DNA of 64,000 nucleotides from Adiantum capillus-veneris. Taxonomy: Eukaryota; Streptophyta; Polypodiopsida; Polypodiales; Pteridaceae. The stretch is from contig CM043942.1 of the NCBI GenBank assembly GCA_014529385.2, positions 55,801,340 through 55,865,339 on the forward strand, in the 5' to 3' direction. The notes under the pieces are model-generated. The model had not been told where the DNA came from. It worked only from the letters and a program-made list of their open reading frames with translations, and did no database searches. A program made the position numbers and the translations under genes. Positions 12,271 through 22,040 of the stretch are shown here, piece by piece (within the stretch, counting starts at the first letter, position 1; each line of letters starts with the position of its first letter).

Positions 12271-13152
12271 ACGTATAAGATAAGATCGCAGAATTTGCAC
12301 ACCATATATGGTGAAGGCCGCAATTGAGAATGAGAGAGATATGAGGACTGCGTTCTGTCAACGATAAACGTAAGAAGGATGCTCAAGGAACGTCAAAAGA
12401 TGTGAAAGACGTCACCCAAAAAAGGCAGGGTAAAGGAGACGTTAATAATAAAAGAGTCCTCAAAATAGAGTGGCGTGAGACGTAAGATTGACGGCCACAA
12501 TACGAATAGCAAAAAGCTAAATCTTCTCGAAAACGTTAACGCCAAAATAGAAAAAACGATCGCGGACGCTTCCCGAAGAAGTAGGACGGAGAAAGCTGCA
12601 TCAAGCTCAATTGCAGTAAAAATAGCATAACTTTCTGCTACGAACTCCGATTGACGCAAACCTAGAACTCAAATCGAAGAGCTCGAGGAGACGAACAAGT
12701 TTTGGGTGAAAAGTGTCATTGCGCTACGCTCCATTGCGCTTTTCCCGTTTCTCCAAATTTTGAGCAGAACAGCAAAAAAAATTGAGATGAAGTTTAGGGT
12801 GTCATCAAGAAGAAAACGTAATCAACGATTAGATTGATTAGCAACAAACGCCACACAAAACACTAATAATATTCTTCTTAACACAAAACAACCACAGTTA
12901 ACAAGAATCAATGCTCAAAAATAAAATTTGTAGCAATTTTTGAATCTTACTTGAAAATCGTTTGAATCGGCGCGTGATCGTTACGTAATCAACGATTAGA
13001 TTGATTAGCAACAAACGCCACACAAAACACTAATAATATTCTTCTTAACACAAAACAATCACAGTTAACAAGAATCAATGCTTAAAAATAAAATTTGTAG
13101 CAATTTTTGAATCTTACATGCAAATCGTTTGAATTGGCGCGTGATCGTTACT
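12271..13152 (-). other. Leader of copia A with a 167-bp tandem duplication
   Basis: This untranslated leader lies between the primer binding site and the insertion point of B. It aligns with 53910-54699 in G. A segment of about 167 bp starting ACGTAATCAACG occurs twice in tandem (12816-12982 and 12983-13149), while G has it once, so the duplication is private to A. No coding frame is supported. Confidence 0.75.
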
Positions 13153-13164
13153 CCTCTGATACCA
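13153..13164 (-). other. Primer binding site of copia A (initiator tRNA-Met type)
   Basis: On the minus strand TGGTATCAGAGG directly follows the LTR end. It matches the usual plant copia site TGGTATCAGAGC, complementary to the 3' end of initiator tRNA-Met, except for the last base. Element G has the perfect version at 54700-54711. Confidence 0.85.
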
Positions 13165-13309
13165 TGTTCAGATGTAGAGAGAAAGAGAGAGAGAGACGAG
13201 ACAAGAGACACACCATATATGCTCCCAAAGGCTGATTTATAATGAGGACAAGATACAAATATATAGGTGAGAACAAGTTGAGTAGAGTGAGCCATATATA
13301 GCTCCAACA
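13165..13309 (-). repeat. 5' LTR of copia A (145 bp)
   Basis: This short LTR reads TGTTGGAGC...CTGAACA on the minus strand and is closely similar to the 143-bp LTRs of G. It contains GA-rich microsatellite sequence and TATATATGGCTC near its start. The partner LTR lies outside the window. Confidence 0.88.
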
Positions 13310-13753
13310 TAGTGCCCCTGCATGTAAATAATTTGACATATTATCTCTATACATGTATGTACATAATATTCACAATGGCCATCCATGTAAAATGGACCTT
13401 TTGATACTATGTCCATGTCAAGATATAGACACAATTAAAATATGGATGCCATACATCTTTTAGAAGAATTATATATTAAATGAAGATGTATGTCAAAAGG
13501 TATCAACATAACAAAGATAAAATAATTTCACATATTATCTCCACGTAGGTATACATATTATTCAAAATGGTGATTCGTGTAAAATGGACCTTTTGATATT
13601 ATGTCCATGTCAAGATATAGACTATTAATATGGATGTCTTATATATTTTTGGAAAACTATATATTAAATGAAGATGTATATCAAGGGGTATCATCATAAC
13701 ACCTTGATAGGATATAAATTAATTAGAGGCATACTCGAGCGATAATAGGGTGT
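13310..13753. repeat. AT-rich repeat H, fragment 1
   Basis: AT-rich non-coding sequence matched closely by 58360-58803. It is the pre-existing repeat into which A (at TAGTG) and C (after GGGTGT) inserted. No gene is seen. Confidence 0.7.
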
Positions 13754-14036
13754 TGATGCATGCTTTTTAGGACCCCTTCTGAAGATGCAATAAAGGCACA
13801 GTTAGTTGTTGGGGAGATGAGGATACTCTAGTCCAAGGGATCTCGAAAGAGAAGAAAAATCTACTTCACAAGCACCAAAGAGTAAAAAGTGCCATGGACA
13901 GAAGATACGTGGGAACGAGCTCTTATGCATGCCTACAACCTATATCTTATAGAATAGCCCATTCTAGGTGTGAATTTCTAGTGAAATTTACACGAGGATG
14001 TGCGTGTGGACTCACAGCAGAGCATACTCCGTTTTC

Positions 14037-14160
14037 ACTTTTTTACCGACAGTAAATATTTTTTACCTACAGTAAATATTTTTCACCTACATGGTAAATA
14101 CAGATCACTTTTTACCTACAGTAACTTTTTTAACCCATGGTAAATATTTTTTACTGCACC
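14037..14160 (+). promoter_or_regulatory. Short sub-repeats in the U3 of the C LTR
   Basis: Three to four direct units of the form TTTTTACCNACAGTAAATATT, partly in inverted orientation with CATGGTAAAT, lie about 0.5 kb upstream of the TATA box. The LTR at 22041 has one unit fewer. Such U3 sub-repeats often act as enhancers in plant LTRs; that role is inferred here. Confidence 0.5.
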
Positions 14161-14642
14161 ATAAGTATTTGGTAGGTAACAGTTCACTGTTACTAGAAGC
14201 AGTGATTGGGCATCAACAATGCAGTTACAGGAGGAGAAAAGGGGAAAATCTTATGGTAAAGGTAAGTCAACAGGGATAAAGACTTTTGAGTTGAAAAGAG
14301 ACATGCTGATTTTTTCAAAGAACACATGTCAAAAGAAGCCATGGTTGAGGATTTTTTGAGAATTTGATATTCAAGAGGACCCAGTAGGTCCCCCCTTGAC
14401 ATGTGTAGAACCTCCAGTTTCAACAACCACCTTACCTGCTCTTAAATGCTGGTCAAGGCCTTATCCCCATGTGTCACAATCAGAAAAATCAGCATTTACC
14501 CTCCCCTCTCACATCACTCTAAAGAATATCTTGATGGTGACATATCAGGTGACCTCAATCTGTTGACCACCCTAAGAAAAAAGTAACCCCAATCAGTGGA
14601 TTTAAGCATGTTTATCCCTAATCCTAAACCCTCTCAGAAACC

Positions 14643-14650
14643 TATATAAG
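14643..14650 (+). promoter_or_regulatory. TATA box of the C LTR
   Basis: TATATAAG followed by GAGGCC and a pyrimidine-rich stretch, identical at 25291-25298 in the third LTR. In the middle LTR the same site reads CATATAGG (22911-22918), so that copy is probably weakened. Confidence 0.7.
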
Positions 14651-15251
14651 GAGGCCTTCTCTCACTCAAAACCAACACTTCACCCCCTTCACCAAGAAAT
14701 GAAGCTATGATGACATTGCTCACAACGAGAAGCTATGGATGGAGCTCTACTCTCTCTCCCTCTCTCTCTCTCCCTCTAGTATGCTACATTACTAGCCCTA
14801 AAACCTAAATAAGGAGTCTTCTCTCATGCTCCATGGCCACCATCCTCACCATCATTCTCTAAGGTATTGATGTGTTGCTAGTAGGATCATACCTACTTGC
14901 TGGGTTGATTGTTTTTGACAAGGGATTATGCCATCCTTGGCTTGCTTCTCTATATCCTTGTTATGTATGATCAGATGCCGTTGTATTGTTAAGCTGATGT
15001 CTTGTGTATATATATGCTACATAAGGTCCCTAAGCTTCGTTTCTATGTGTTTTGCCATATGTTTTGATGCCATCATAATGCCAGAAGTCTCACTTGCCTA
15101 TGTGAACTATGTGTGAGGTCCCTAAACCTCTTAATTTAGGGTGGTGCCCCCTTTGTTTTGTTCTTTGCTTGTTTGCATGAGGCGTGGTTTGTGGAGTGTG
15201 CACGAGTACAGAGGCCACCCGTTTGAACTGCTCTTTTTCCCTCTATCATTT

Positions 15252-15269
15252 TGGTGCCCCCACTGAGGA
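15252..15269 (+). other. Primer binding site of element C
   Basis: TGGTGCCCCCACTGAGGA lies three bases after the LTR end and is identical over 18 bases to the site of family B. It is repeated after the third LTR at 25912-25929. Confidence 0.82.
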
Positions 15270-15298
15270 GGGGTACACAGACCTTCAGTCCACAAGCA

Positions 15299-15457
15299 AT
15301 GAAGATATGCAATCTACAACATGGACGAATGGCATTAAAAGCTTTCATCGAGGTCTTGTTACCAGGTTGCAGTGTCATTGAAATTCAAGAATTAAGTTAT
15401 TCTGCAAGCCTTGTTCGTGATCGTCGCCAACGAAGGAGAGTAAGAAGAAGAGCTTGA
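15299..15457 (+). CDS. Leader reading frame a of C (52 aa), unknown
   Basis: The first ATG after the primer binding site opens a 52-codon frame (MKICNLQHGRMALKAF...) ending in a strongly basic tail (RDRRQRRRVRRRA). It is kept in the copy at 25959-26117 with a few replacements. It may be a short arginine-rich peptide or just an upstream frame; no family is recognised. Frame b starts 20 bases after its stop. Confidence 0.4.
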   Translation: MKICNLQHGRMALKAFIEVLLPGCSVIEIQELSYSASLVRDRRQRRRVRRRA

Positions 15458-15477
15458 TATACCTCTCCTCTCAACCT

Positions 15478-15669
15478 ATGAGTGCTCCAGAAACCTCCAA
15501 CGCACACGAGCTTGAAATATTCTACATCAACATACACGAAGGTACTGTGACACACATTAAGGGAAGAGAAAGCATCACCAGACCTCTCTTTCCTGAGGAG
15601 CCGACTAAGAGGAGGAAGATCACCTCTACACCTAAGTGGCCCAAGGCCGCAATGCGTGCTCAAGCGTAA
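15478..15669 (+). CDS. Leader reading frame b of C (63 aa), unknown
   Basis: ATG at 15478 (MSAPETSNAHELEIFYINIHE) gives 63 codons, ending 37 bases before frame c. It is open again at 26138-26329. It contains a basic patch EEPTKRRKITSTPK that resembles a nuclear localisation signal. No known domain is recognised. It could be an N-terminal piece of the same ancestral protein as c, now in another frame. Confidence 0.4.
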   Translation: MSAPETSNAHELEIFYINIHEGTVTHIKGRESITRPLFPEEPTKRRKITSTPKWPKAAMRAQA

Positions 15670-15706
15670 GGTAACATTTGGCTTAATCTCATTAATAAGG
15701 GATTAC

Positions 15707-16240
15707 ATGACCACTACAGGCAAGAAAAAGGCTAGTGAGCAACCAACTTCAACCTCCAACTTGCAACCACGACTCTCACCCCTAAATCCTCCTGAAGCAA
15801 AGAGGCGAAGGCTTGCCTACAAGATTGCCGCCCGTCTGCGAGTGCTCCCAGTGCACTTTGTGAATCCAGACACCACCAATCCCAAGCCAACCTCCTGTCC
15901 GCGTGAAGATCACTTTGGATATTGTCCAAAGTGCTTTGGAGACCGGGTGAAAAGCCTCCCTGCCCTACCTTTGATGCTAATTTTCAAGAAGTTATCTCAA
16001 TCTAAGGAAACTATCTTAGTTGATGGTGTGCTGCACATTAATGGTGTCACTTTCATTCGTCATGGTGATTATGGTAATAGCATCCAATTGTTGCTTGCTA
16101 AAAGGCTCAGCATTGTACAAAGTGTTGCCATCATGCCTTACGTCTTCACAGATGCATCAGGAAGAGTCGAAGTGATCCGAGGTGCTGACCTTCTGTGGCT
16201 GATCAGGCTCATTGGTCCCAAGGTGGTGCAACTAAGCTAG
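15707..16240 (+). CDS. Leader reading frame c of C (177 aa), unknown
   Basis: The first in-frame ATG is at 15707 (MTTTGKKKASEQ); the frame is open upstream to about 15656 without an ATG. The N-terminal third is basic and Pro/Ser-rich with EAKRRRLAYK. The centre has a possible metal site, CPREDHFGYCPKC. The C-terminal half is hydrophobic and regular (LPLMLIFKKL, DLLWLIRLIGPKVVQL). The copy at 26367-26900 is also intact; the 5 base changes I found within the frame all change the amino acid. Its place upstream of gag recalls the extra ORF1 of Ogre-type elements, but no sequence family is recognised. It is absent from B and E. Confidence 0.55.
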   Translation: MTTTGKKKASEQPTSTSNLQPRLSPLNPPEAKRRRLAYKIAARLRVLPVHFVNPDTTNPKPTSCPREDHFGYCPKCFGDRVKSLPALPLMLIFKKLSQSKETILVDGVLHINGVTFIRHGDYGNSIQLLLAKRLSIVQSVAIMPYVFTDASGRVEVIRGADLLWLIRLIGPKVVQLS

Positions 16241-16256
16241 GCTCTTGTGTGTAAGT

Positions 16257-16484
16257 ATGGATGCCAATAATGAGAATGATGATCCCCGCATGTTTCCGTT
16301 CCATTTTGTGCGTCATATCCGTGTGAATATTTGTATTGATAGAAAAATCTTTTATCAGCAAAGAATAGCCCTGTTGTTTGGAGCCGAGAGACTTGGGGAA
16401 ATCTTGCGCTCTCCTCATCCTGTCATTCTACCATTACTAGACTATTACCATTCCTTTGATGTGTCTATCTTCATCCTATTTTGA
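16257..16484 (+). CDS. Leader reading frame d of C (75 aa), homologue of the B/E leader protein
   Basis: ATG at 16257 (MDANNENDDPRMFPFHF) gives 75 codons, 16 bases after frame c and 91 bases before gag. Shared features with the B and E protein are PFH, RKIF-x-QQRI, FG-x2-RL-x-EIL, P-x-PV and SFDV-x-x-F-x-L. In all, 31 of 62 aligned positions are identical without gaps. It is intact in the deleted copy D and frameshifted in the third copy. No membrane segment, zinc site or known fold motif is visible. Conservation across two families with otherwise different leaders argues for a protein needed by the element, possibly with gag. Confidence 0.75.
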   Translation: MDANNENDDPRMFPFHFVRHIRVNICIDRKIFYQQRIALLFGAERLGEILRSPHPVILPLLDYYHSFDVSIFILF

Positions 16485-16575
16485 GCTAAGTTGTGCTAAA
16501 GCTCCAAATTGTAATTACCATACTCTATTTTAAAATAAATTGGAGCTGTTTGTGTAATTGTTTACTCTCTCACTT

Positions 16576-19500
16576 ATGGCCTTCCCTAATTTTTATGGTA
16601 AGCTTGGGGAGGTTGCTCCAGACTTTTTGGATAATTTGGAAATGGCATTTCTGGTATCGGGAAGGGATGACGAAGCTACTAAGTTAAGGGCCTTTCCTTT
16701 GGTCTTGAGAGAAGGTGCAAAATTATGGTATCAAACTTTGGCACCTGAAGAAAGAAGAGACTGGGAGTCCTTAAAGATGGACTTCATCGAAGAATTTCGC
16801 CAGCATGAGCCTCCAGAGGAGATATGGAGATAGCTCTTTGAGCTACGCTAAACATCACCCAATGACTATAGAAGCTATGAAGGAAAGTTTTCCAACCTGT
16901 GGGAGAAATGGTGTGCATCACTAGGTGAAGGAGAAAGGGCGCCAGAATGCCTAAAGAAGGACTGTTTCGTGGCAGGGCTTTACCCCATCCTTCGAGAAAA
17001 GGTAAAAGGTAAATTCCCAGATACCTTTGATAAAGCTATGACTTATGCAAGGGAGAAGGATAGGAAGTTAAAATTCCAAGCTCAACTACAAGGGGGAATG
17101 GAGCCTCCACCGCTAGCTCAACCTACGGCAAGGGTAGTAGCAGGGACAGGAGCAACAGACCAAGATTTGTCTCAACAAGAATTACTTCAACAAATCACCA
17201 ATCAGCTAGAGAGCCTGTCCATCAATCTGGTTCAAGGTGTAAGGGCTCCCCATCCAGGAAATGAACGAAATAGACAAGAAGGACAAAGGAAAGCACGTGA
17301 GTACATTTTCTACAACTGTGGAGAGGTAGGTCACGGCATGTATTATTGCCCCCATCCATGACACTATCAAGGAAATGGTAATCAAAGACGGCCTCCTGGC
17401 CAGCAAGTCACTACTCCTCGAGCTAGGCCACTAAATGGACAAAATGCACACGTGGCTCCACCAATCCAAATATTGAGACCCCCTCCTCCACCACCACAAG
17501 CACCAGCAGAGATCCCTCCACTACCATCGGGAGGGGAGGACAGGGCTGTCTCTGTCATAAGTCTTGACAATGGTAAGGATAAAGGGAAAGAAATGGAGGA
17601 AGCTGTTGCCATGCCAATAAAGAGAGTTAGGAGACAAAGAACTGATGAAATGGAAGCTTCAGAGCCGGATAAAGGGAATGAGGGTTCCTCCCAAGTGATA
17701 GGAGACAAGAAAAGGAAGAGTAGGTCAAGGAGGCACATAGGAGTAGAAGACTTTCCACTTGGGGTAGGATCCATACCTTACGACCTGGTAGCAGATGTGA
17801 GTAAGCAAGGACCAAAGATTTCATGGCAGCAACTCCTCCACCTTTCCCCAAAGATGCGTAGAACCTGGTCTAAGATGGTCAGCACCAGGAGGGCTAAGGC
17901 AAAGTCAGTTGGGTCTATTAGTGCAAGAGGCATGAAGGATATCGTGCCAGTCATTGATGCAGAGATTAAGAGTCAGCGAGTCTCCAATGTGTACGTAGAT
18001 GGTGGAGCCGAGATTTGTGTTATGACAGAGAAATTAATGCACAGGTTGGGTTTGGAAGTAAACGAGCAAACTTCCTTACAAGCTAAGATGGCAAATAATG
18101 TAAGGGTGGCTTGTGTGGGAAACGTTAATGGAGTGAAGGTTTCAGCTTTTGGTGTTGCAATCTCAATTGATGCTTATGTGATCCCAACTAAGGGGAAGGG
18201 CTATCCGCTAATCCTTGGAAGACCTTGGCTTATGGCTATGAAAGCTAGGCAAGATTGGGAGACAGGTTCCCTTGAGTTGCGACCAAATCATAAGGTAGGT
18301 GGCAAGCAACAAAAAATTGTGTATGACATGAAGCAGGGTAGACAACAAGACCTAGAGATGGAGACTTCTATGGATGAATGGAGTACAAGCAGTTGCTCTT
18401 CATCTGAGGATGAGTCATCTGAGGAGGATGCTAGCTCTTTGGAAGTCATGGGTATAATACTGCGAAACCCAGAAGGAGAAGGTGTTCAAGACTCTCTAAA
18501 CAAGGAAGAAGCCATAGGCTTAGAGGAGATGCTAGCTAAGGACCTACTAGAAGAAGAGAGAGAACCCTATTTGCAGGTACTAAAGAAGCATGCTGGCCTC
18601 TTTATAACTGATTACGAGCATATTAAAGGAGTGACGGTAACCCAACACCATATCCAATTAAAGGAAGGTGCCAAACCAGTGGTGCAAAGGCTAAGGAGAT
18701 TAGGGCTAGTGCAACAAGATGCACTCTTAAAAGAAGTAAAAAGATTACTCAAGGCAGGATTTATCTACCCAGTGGAAGATTCTGAGTGGGTGTCTCCAGT
18801 TGTGGTAGCACCAAAGAAAAATGGGAAGTGGAGGGTATGTGTGGATTACAAGCCTCTAAACACAGCCACAAAAAGGGACCATTTTCCTTTGCCTTTTCAA
18901 GATGAAATACTAAATGAAGTGGCTGGTCATGAAAGGTACACAGTGTGTGATGGGTACTCAGGCTACTTCCAAATCAGAATTGCAGATGAAGACCAAAGAA
19001 AGACTACCTTCATAACACCTTGGGGGTGTTTTGCTTATGCCCCAGCTACTTTCCAGAGGTTTATGAACTTGGTGTTTCAACCTTACTTTGGTAAGTCCAT
19101 ACGAGTCTTCATTGATGATTTTTGCATTTATAGCTCTAGGGAAGTACATCTGTCCAAGGTTGATGAAGGTTTCACCCGTCTGGCCCAATTGGGTGGGCAA
19201 TTGAATAAAGACAAGTGCCACATAGGTGAGAGCAAGGTCACTCTACTAGGCCATGTTGTGTCTCAAGATGGTATTGACGCTGACCCTGAAAAGGTAGAGA
19301 CATTGTTAGCTTTACCTACTCCTTCAAACGTGAAGCAACTAGTCTCCTTCATTCAAAAGGTTCGCTACATGGGACGATTCATACATCTCCTTTCTCAGGC
19401 AATCTATCCTTTGCAGCAGCTCACTAAACACACTACATTGACATGGAGTGAGGAGGGTGAAAGGTGCTTTCAAGAAGTTAAAACCATTTTGAGCTCATTG

Positions 19501-21669
19501 CCTGTCGTCCTACAACCCACATGGGGTGAATTATTCTATGTAAATCCTAGTGTAGGTCCAGAAGCTCTAGGAGCTGTCTTGATGCAAAAAGACCCAAAGA
19601 CATCTCTCATGAGACCAGTCTACTTCTCTAGTAGAGTGATGACAGCTGCTGAAAAGGGTTTCAGCGCAACTGAGCAATTGGTGCTAGCTCTTAAGTTTGC
19701 AGTGGAGAAGTTTCGGGCTTACTTACTTCCGAGACAATTTGTGGTGATCACAACTGAGGAGGTTTTTCCATATTCCCTACGACACATGGAATTGTCTCAA
19801 AGAATAGCAGATGTCCTCACACAAAGGTGTTATGAGAAGGCCAAGAAAGAGGCACCTAGTAAGGTACCGCCTATCCCAGAGCCTGAAGTTCTACTGGGAG
19901 CACACAGTCTATATTTTGATGGGGCTTACAAGAGGACCAAAGACAAGGCATCAGCAGGCATAGTAATATTAGGACCAGAGAAGGAGAAGATCTTTGCAAA
20001 AGGGTTTCATCTAAAAGAGGTTCATTCTAACAATGAGGCAGAGTACCATGCCCTTGTTTTAGGGTTGCAATGTTGTCTTTCTCAGGGCATCACACAGCTA
20101 AATGTTTTTGGTGACTCCATGTTGATTGTTAAGCAAATGGTTGGTGTATGGGCCCGTAAAAATGACAAATTGTCTGTTAATATGAGGGAAGCAAAGGCCT
20201 TGTTGAAGGGTTTTAAAGAAGTTCAAGTGCACTTTGTACCTAGAGATCAAAATCGAGAAGCAGATGCCTTAGCAGGTGAAGAACTACAAACTCTCATAGT
20301 AGGTGCTATCCTTGTGAAAAGTCCTTTATACCAGGGAAAGGAGGAGCTGCATGATTTACTTTACTTTCTTGAGCATTGTGAAGCGCCCTCTGGTATGAGT
20401 AAAAGTAAACGTAGGTGGTTGGCAAAAAAGGCTACCAGCTATAGCTTAGTGAATGAGGACTTGTATTGTAGAGGGAAAGATGCTGTCTTAAGGAGAGTTT
20501 CTGCATCCCAAGAGATAAAGGATATTTTGTTTAGTTGTCATGAAGGTGTGTGTGGTGGCCACTTTGCACAAGAGATTACTAGCAGAAAGATTTTACAAGC
20601 AGGGTTCACGTGGCCAAGCCTCCATCGAGATGTACAACATTGGTGCCGCACATGTGAGGTTTGCCAAAAAGCTTGACCAAGGCGTCTTACCCATGAAAAT
20701 CAGCATCCAATCAAAACCTATGGGCCATTTGAAAAATGGGGAATAGATGCAATAGGGCCACTACCTTGCACTCAATCAGGGAAGGAATACATCATTATGG
20801 GGGTGGAGTACATGACCAGATGGGCAGAAGCTCGTCCCACAAAGCGCATCACAGTCAAGGACGTGAGTGATTTCATTTTTGAATGCCTTTGTTGCCGTTT
20901 TGGCACACCTTTGGAGATTCTCTCGGATAGGGGACTGGGATTTCGAGCTAATTTAGTCGGGCAAATGATGAGCAAGTTAAAAATCAAGCGTAGGCACTCT
21001 ACACCATACTACCCTCAGTGCAATGGTCTTGTGGAAAAGGTAAATGGTCTTATATGTAAAATCATCACTAAGCAAGTGCATTTACATCCTAAGGCATAGG
21101 ACAAACACCTAGATGCAGCACTTTGGGCCTACAGAACATCCTTTAAAACATCCTTGGGGTATACACCTTTTCACTTGGTTTAAGGGCAAGAGTCACTATT
21201 GCCTATAGAAGTGGAGCTAGCGAGCCTCCGAGTTCTAAAAGCACATAAGGAGGATAGTCAAGAGAAGCAGGTGGAAGGAAGAATCATCGATTTGGAGAGG
21301 TTAGGGCTAGATCGAGAGTCAGCAGTGAAGTACTATGCAGCCCAGTCAGAGAAGAAACGAAAGAAGTTCAATCGCAACCTTGTCAAGAAAGGTATCAAGG
21401 AAGGTTCTTTAGTGCTCAGATACGACAATCGCTTTGATCGCAGGAAGGATGGTAAGTTCTTGCTTAAGAGGGAAGGCCCTTTTGTAGTGATACAGAGGTT
21501 CTCAAATGGTAGTTACCAACGAGGTGACCTAGATGGTAAGGTACATCAGACCCCGGTAAATGGTTGGCAATTGAAGGCCTACCAATGTCGTCTTTCACAG
21601 CCATATGCTGGTGAAATCAATGCTAAGGATGGTTCAGAGGAGAGCTCATCATATTCGAGCTCCAACTAA
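16576..21669 (+). pseudogene. Element C gag-pol polyprotein, one frame with six stops
   Basis: A single frame runs from the ATG at 16576 (MAFPNFYGK) to TAA at 21667. It is cut by stops at about 16831, 16852, 17359, 20674, 21097 and 21181, with no frameshift. Domains in order: gag; a knuckle reading FYNCGEVGHGMYYC (first Cys replaced by Phe); protease (YVDGGAEIC, near 17995); reverse transcriptase (KNGKWRVCVDYKPLN, FIDDFCIY near 19110); Ty3-type RNase H reading NPSVG where Asp is expected; archaeal-type RNase H (YFDGAYKR, SNNEAEYHAL, GDSMLIVKQ, READALAGE); integrase finger (HWCRTCEVC) and core (WGIDAIG, LSDRGLGF, NGLVEKVNG). Most stops could come from C-to-T changes in CGA, CAA, CAG or Trp codons, but the one at 21181 probably replaces a Tyr. 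Confidence 0.9.
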
Positions 21670-22040
21670 GGTAACAATCATGTACATAATCGTTTCAAAA
21701 AAAAAAAAAGAGAGAAGACAAAAAAAAAAGAGAAACGAAAAAAAAAGAAAAAAAAAAGGAAAAAAAGAGAAGAAAAAAAGAAAAAAAGAGAATGCTACCA
21801 GTGAAAGTGGATATTGACAATGGATGGGGTATGGCTTTCAAGGGTCTAGGAGACCAGTTGTTAGTCATGGATGGATACAATTACTCATCAGAAAGGACTA
21901 AACAGGGTGCATCAGCCAAGAAAGCAGTAACATGGCAAATTCAATTGGTACCAGGTGGGTAAGTATTCAAGAGAACCCTATTGTAGCACAACCTATAGCT
22001 AGAGGCATCAAATACCTCTAGCATAAGGGGGAGGGCTATA
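21670..22040 (+). other. 3' untranslated stretch of C with purine tract and PPT
   Basis: From about 21696 to 21793 the strand is almost only A and G. After unique sequence, the true polypurine tract AAGGGGGAGGG at 22025-22035 lies a few bases before the LTR at 22041. Both recur at 24080-24153 and 24385-24395. Lysine-rich readings here are translations of the purine tract. Confidence 0.75.

Larger units (their letters stand above)
1..13309 (-). mobile_element. Ty1/copia retrotransposon A, split by nested gypsy element B
   Basis: Read on the minus strand, the order is 5' LTR (13165-13309), tRNA-iMet type primer binding site, leader, gag, protease, integrase and reverse transcriptase. The element runs off the left edge of the window before its RNase H end and 3' LTR. 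The order PR-IN-RT and the CX2CX4HX4C knuckles are those of Ty1/copia. Element B (3551-12270) sits 20 bp upstream of the gag ATG. A carries several stops, a frameshift and a small gag deletion, so it is not autonomous. Element G (51806-54854) is a close relative and shows what the uninterrupted leader-gag junction looks like. The right flank is H repeat, matched again near 58360. Confidence 0.9.
13754..15248 (+). repeat. First LTR of the C array (1495 bp)
   Basis: Starts TGATGCATG and ends CTCTATCA, giving inverted TGAT/ATCA tips, and is followed by a primer binding site. Other copies start at 22041 and 24401. The U3 part contains repeated TTTTTACCTACAGTAAATATT-like units, a (CT)n run near 14745-14775 and a TATA box at 14643. 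Confidence 0.92.

Noticed and set aside
15666-15719. Possible 54-bp intron (GTAAGG...CTACAG) joining leader frames b and c
   Set aside because: Shorter than usual plant introns, and the joined reading runs into a stop a few codons later.
16251-16256. GTAAGT next to the start of leader frame d as a splice donor
   Set aside because: No acceptor was found that would give a longer frame; kept only as a possibility for RNA mapping.
21605-21817. Lysine-rich open frame after C pol (also 23989-24177)
   Set aside because: Translation of the A/G tract between pol and the 3' LTR; it overlaps the real pol stop in another frame.
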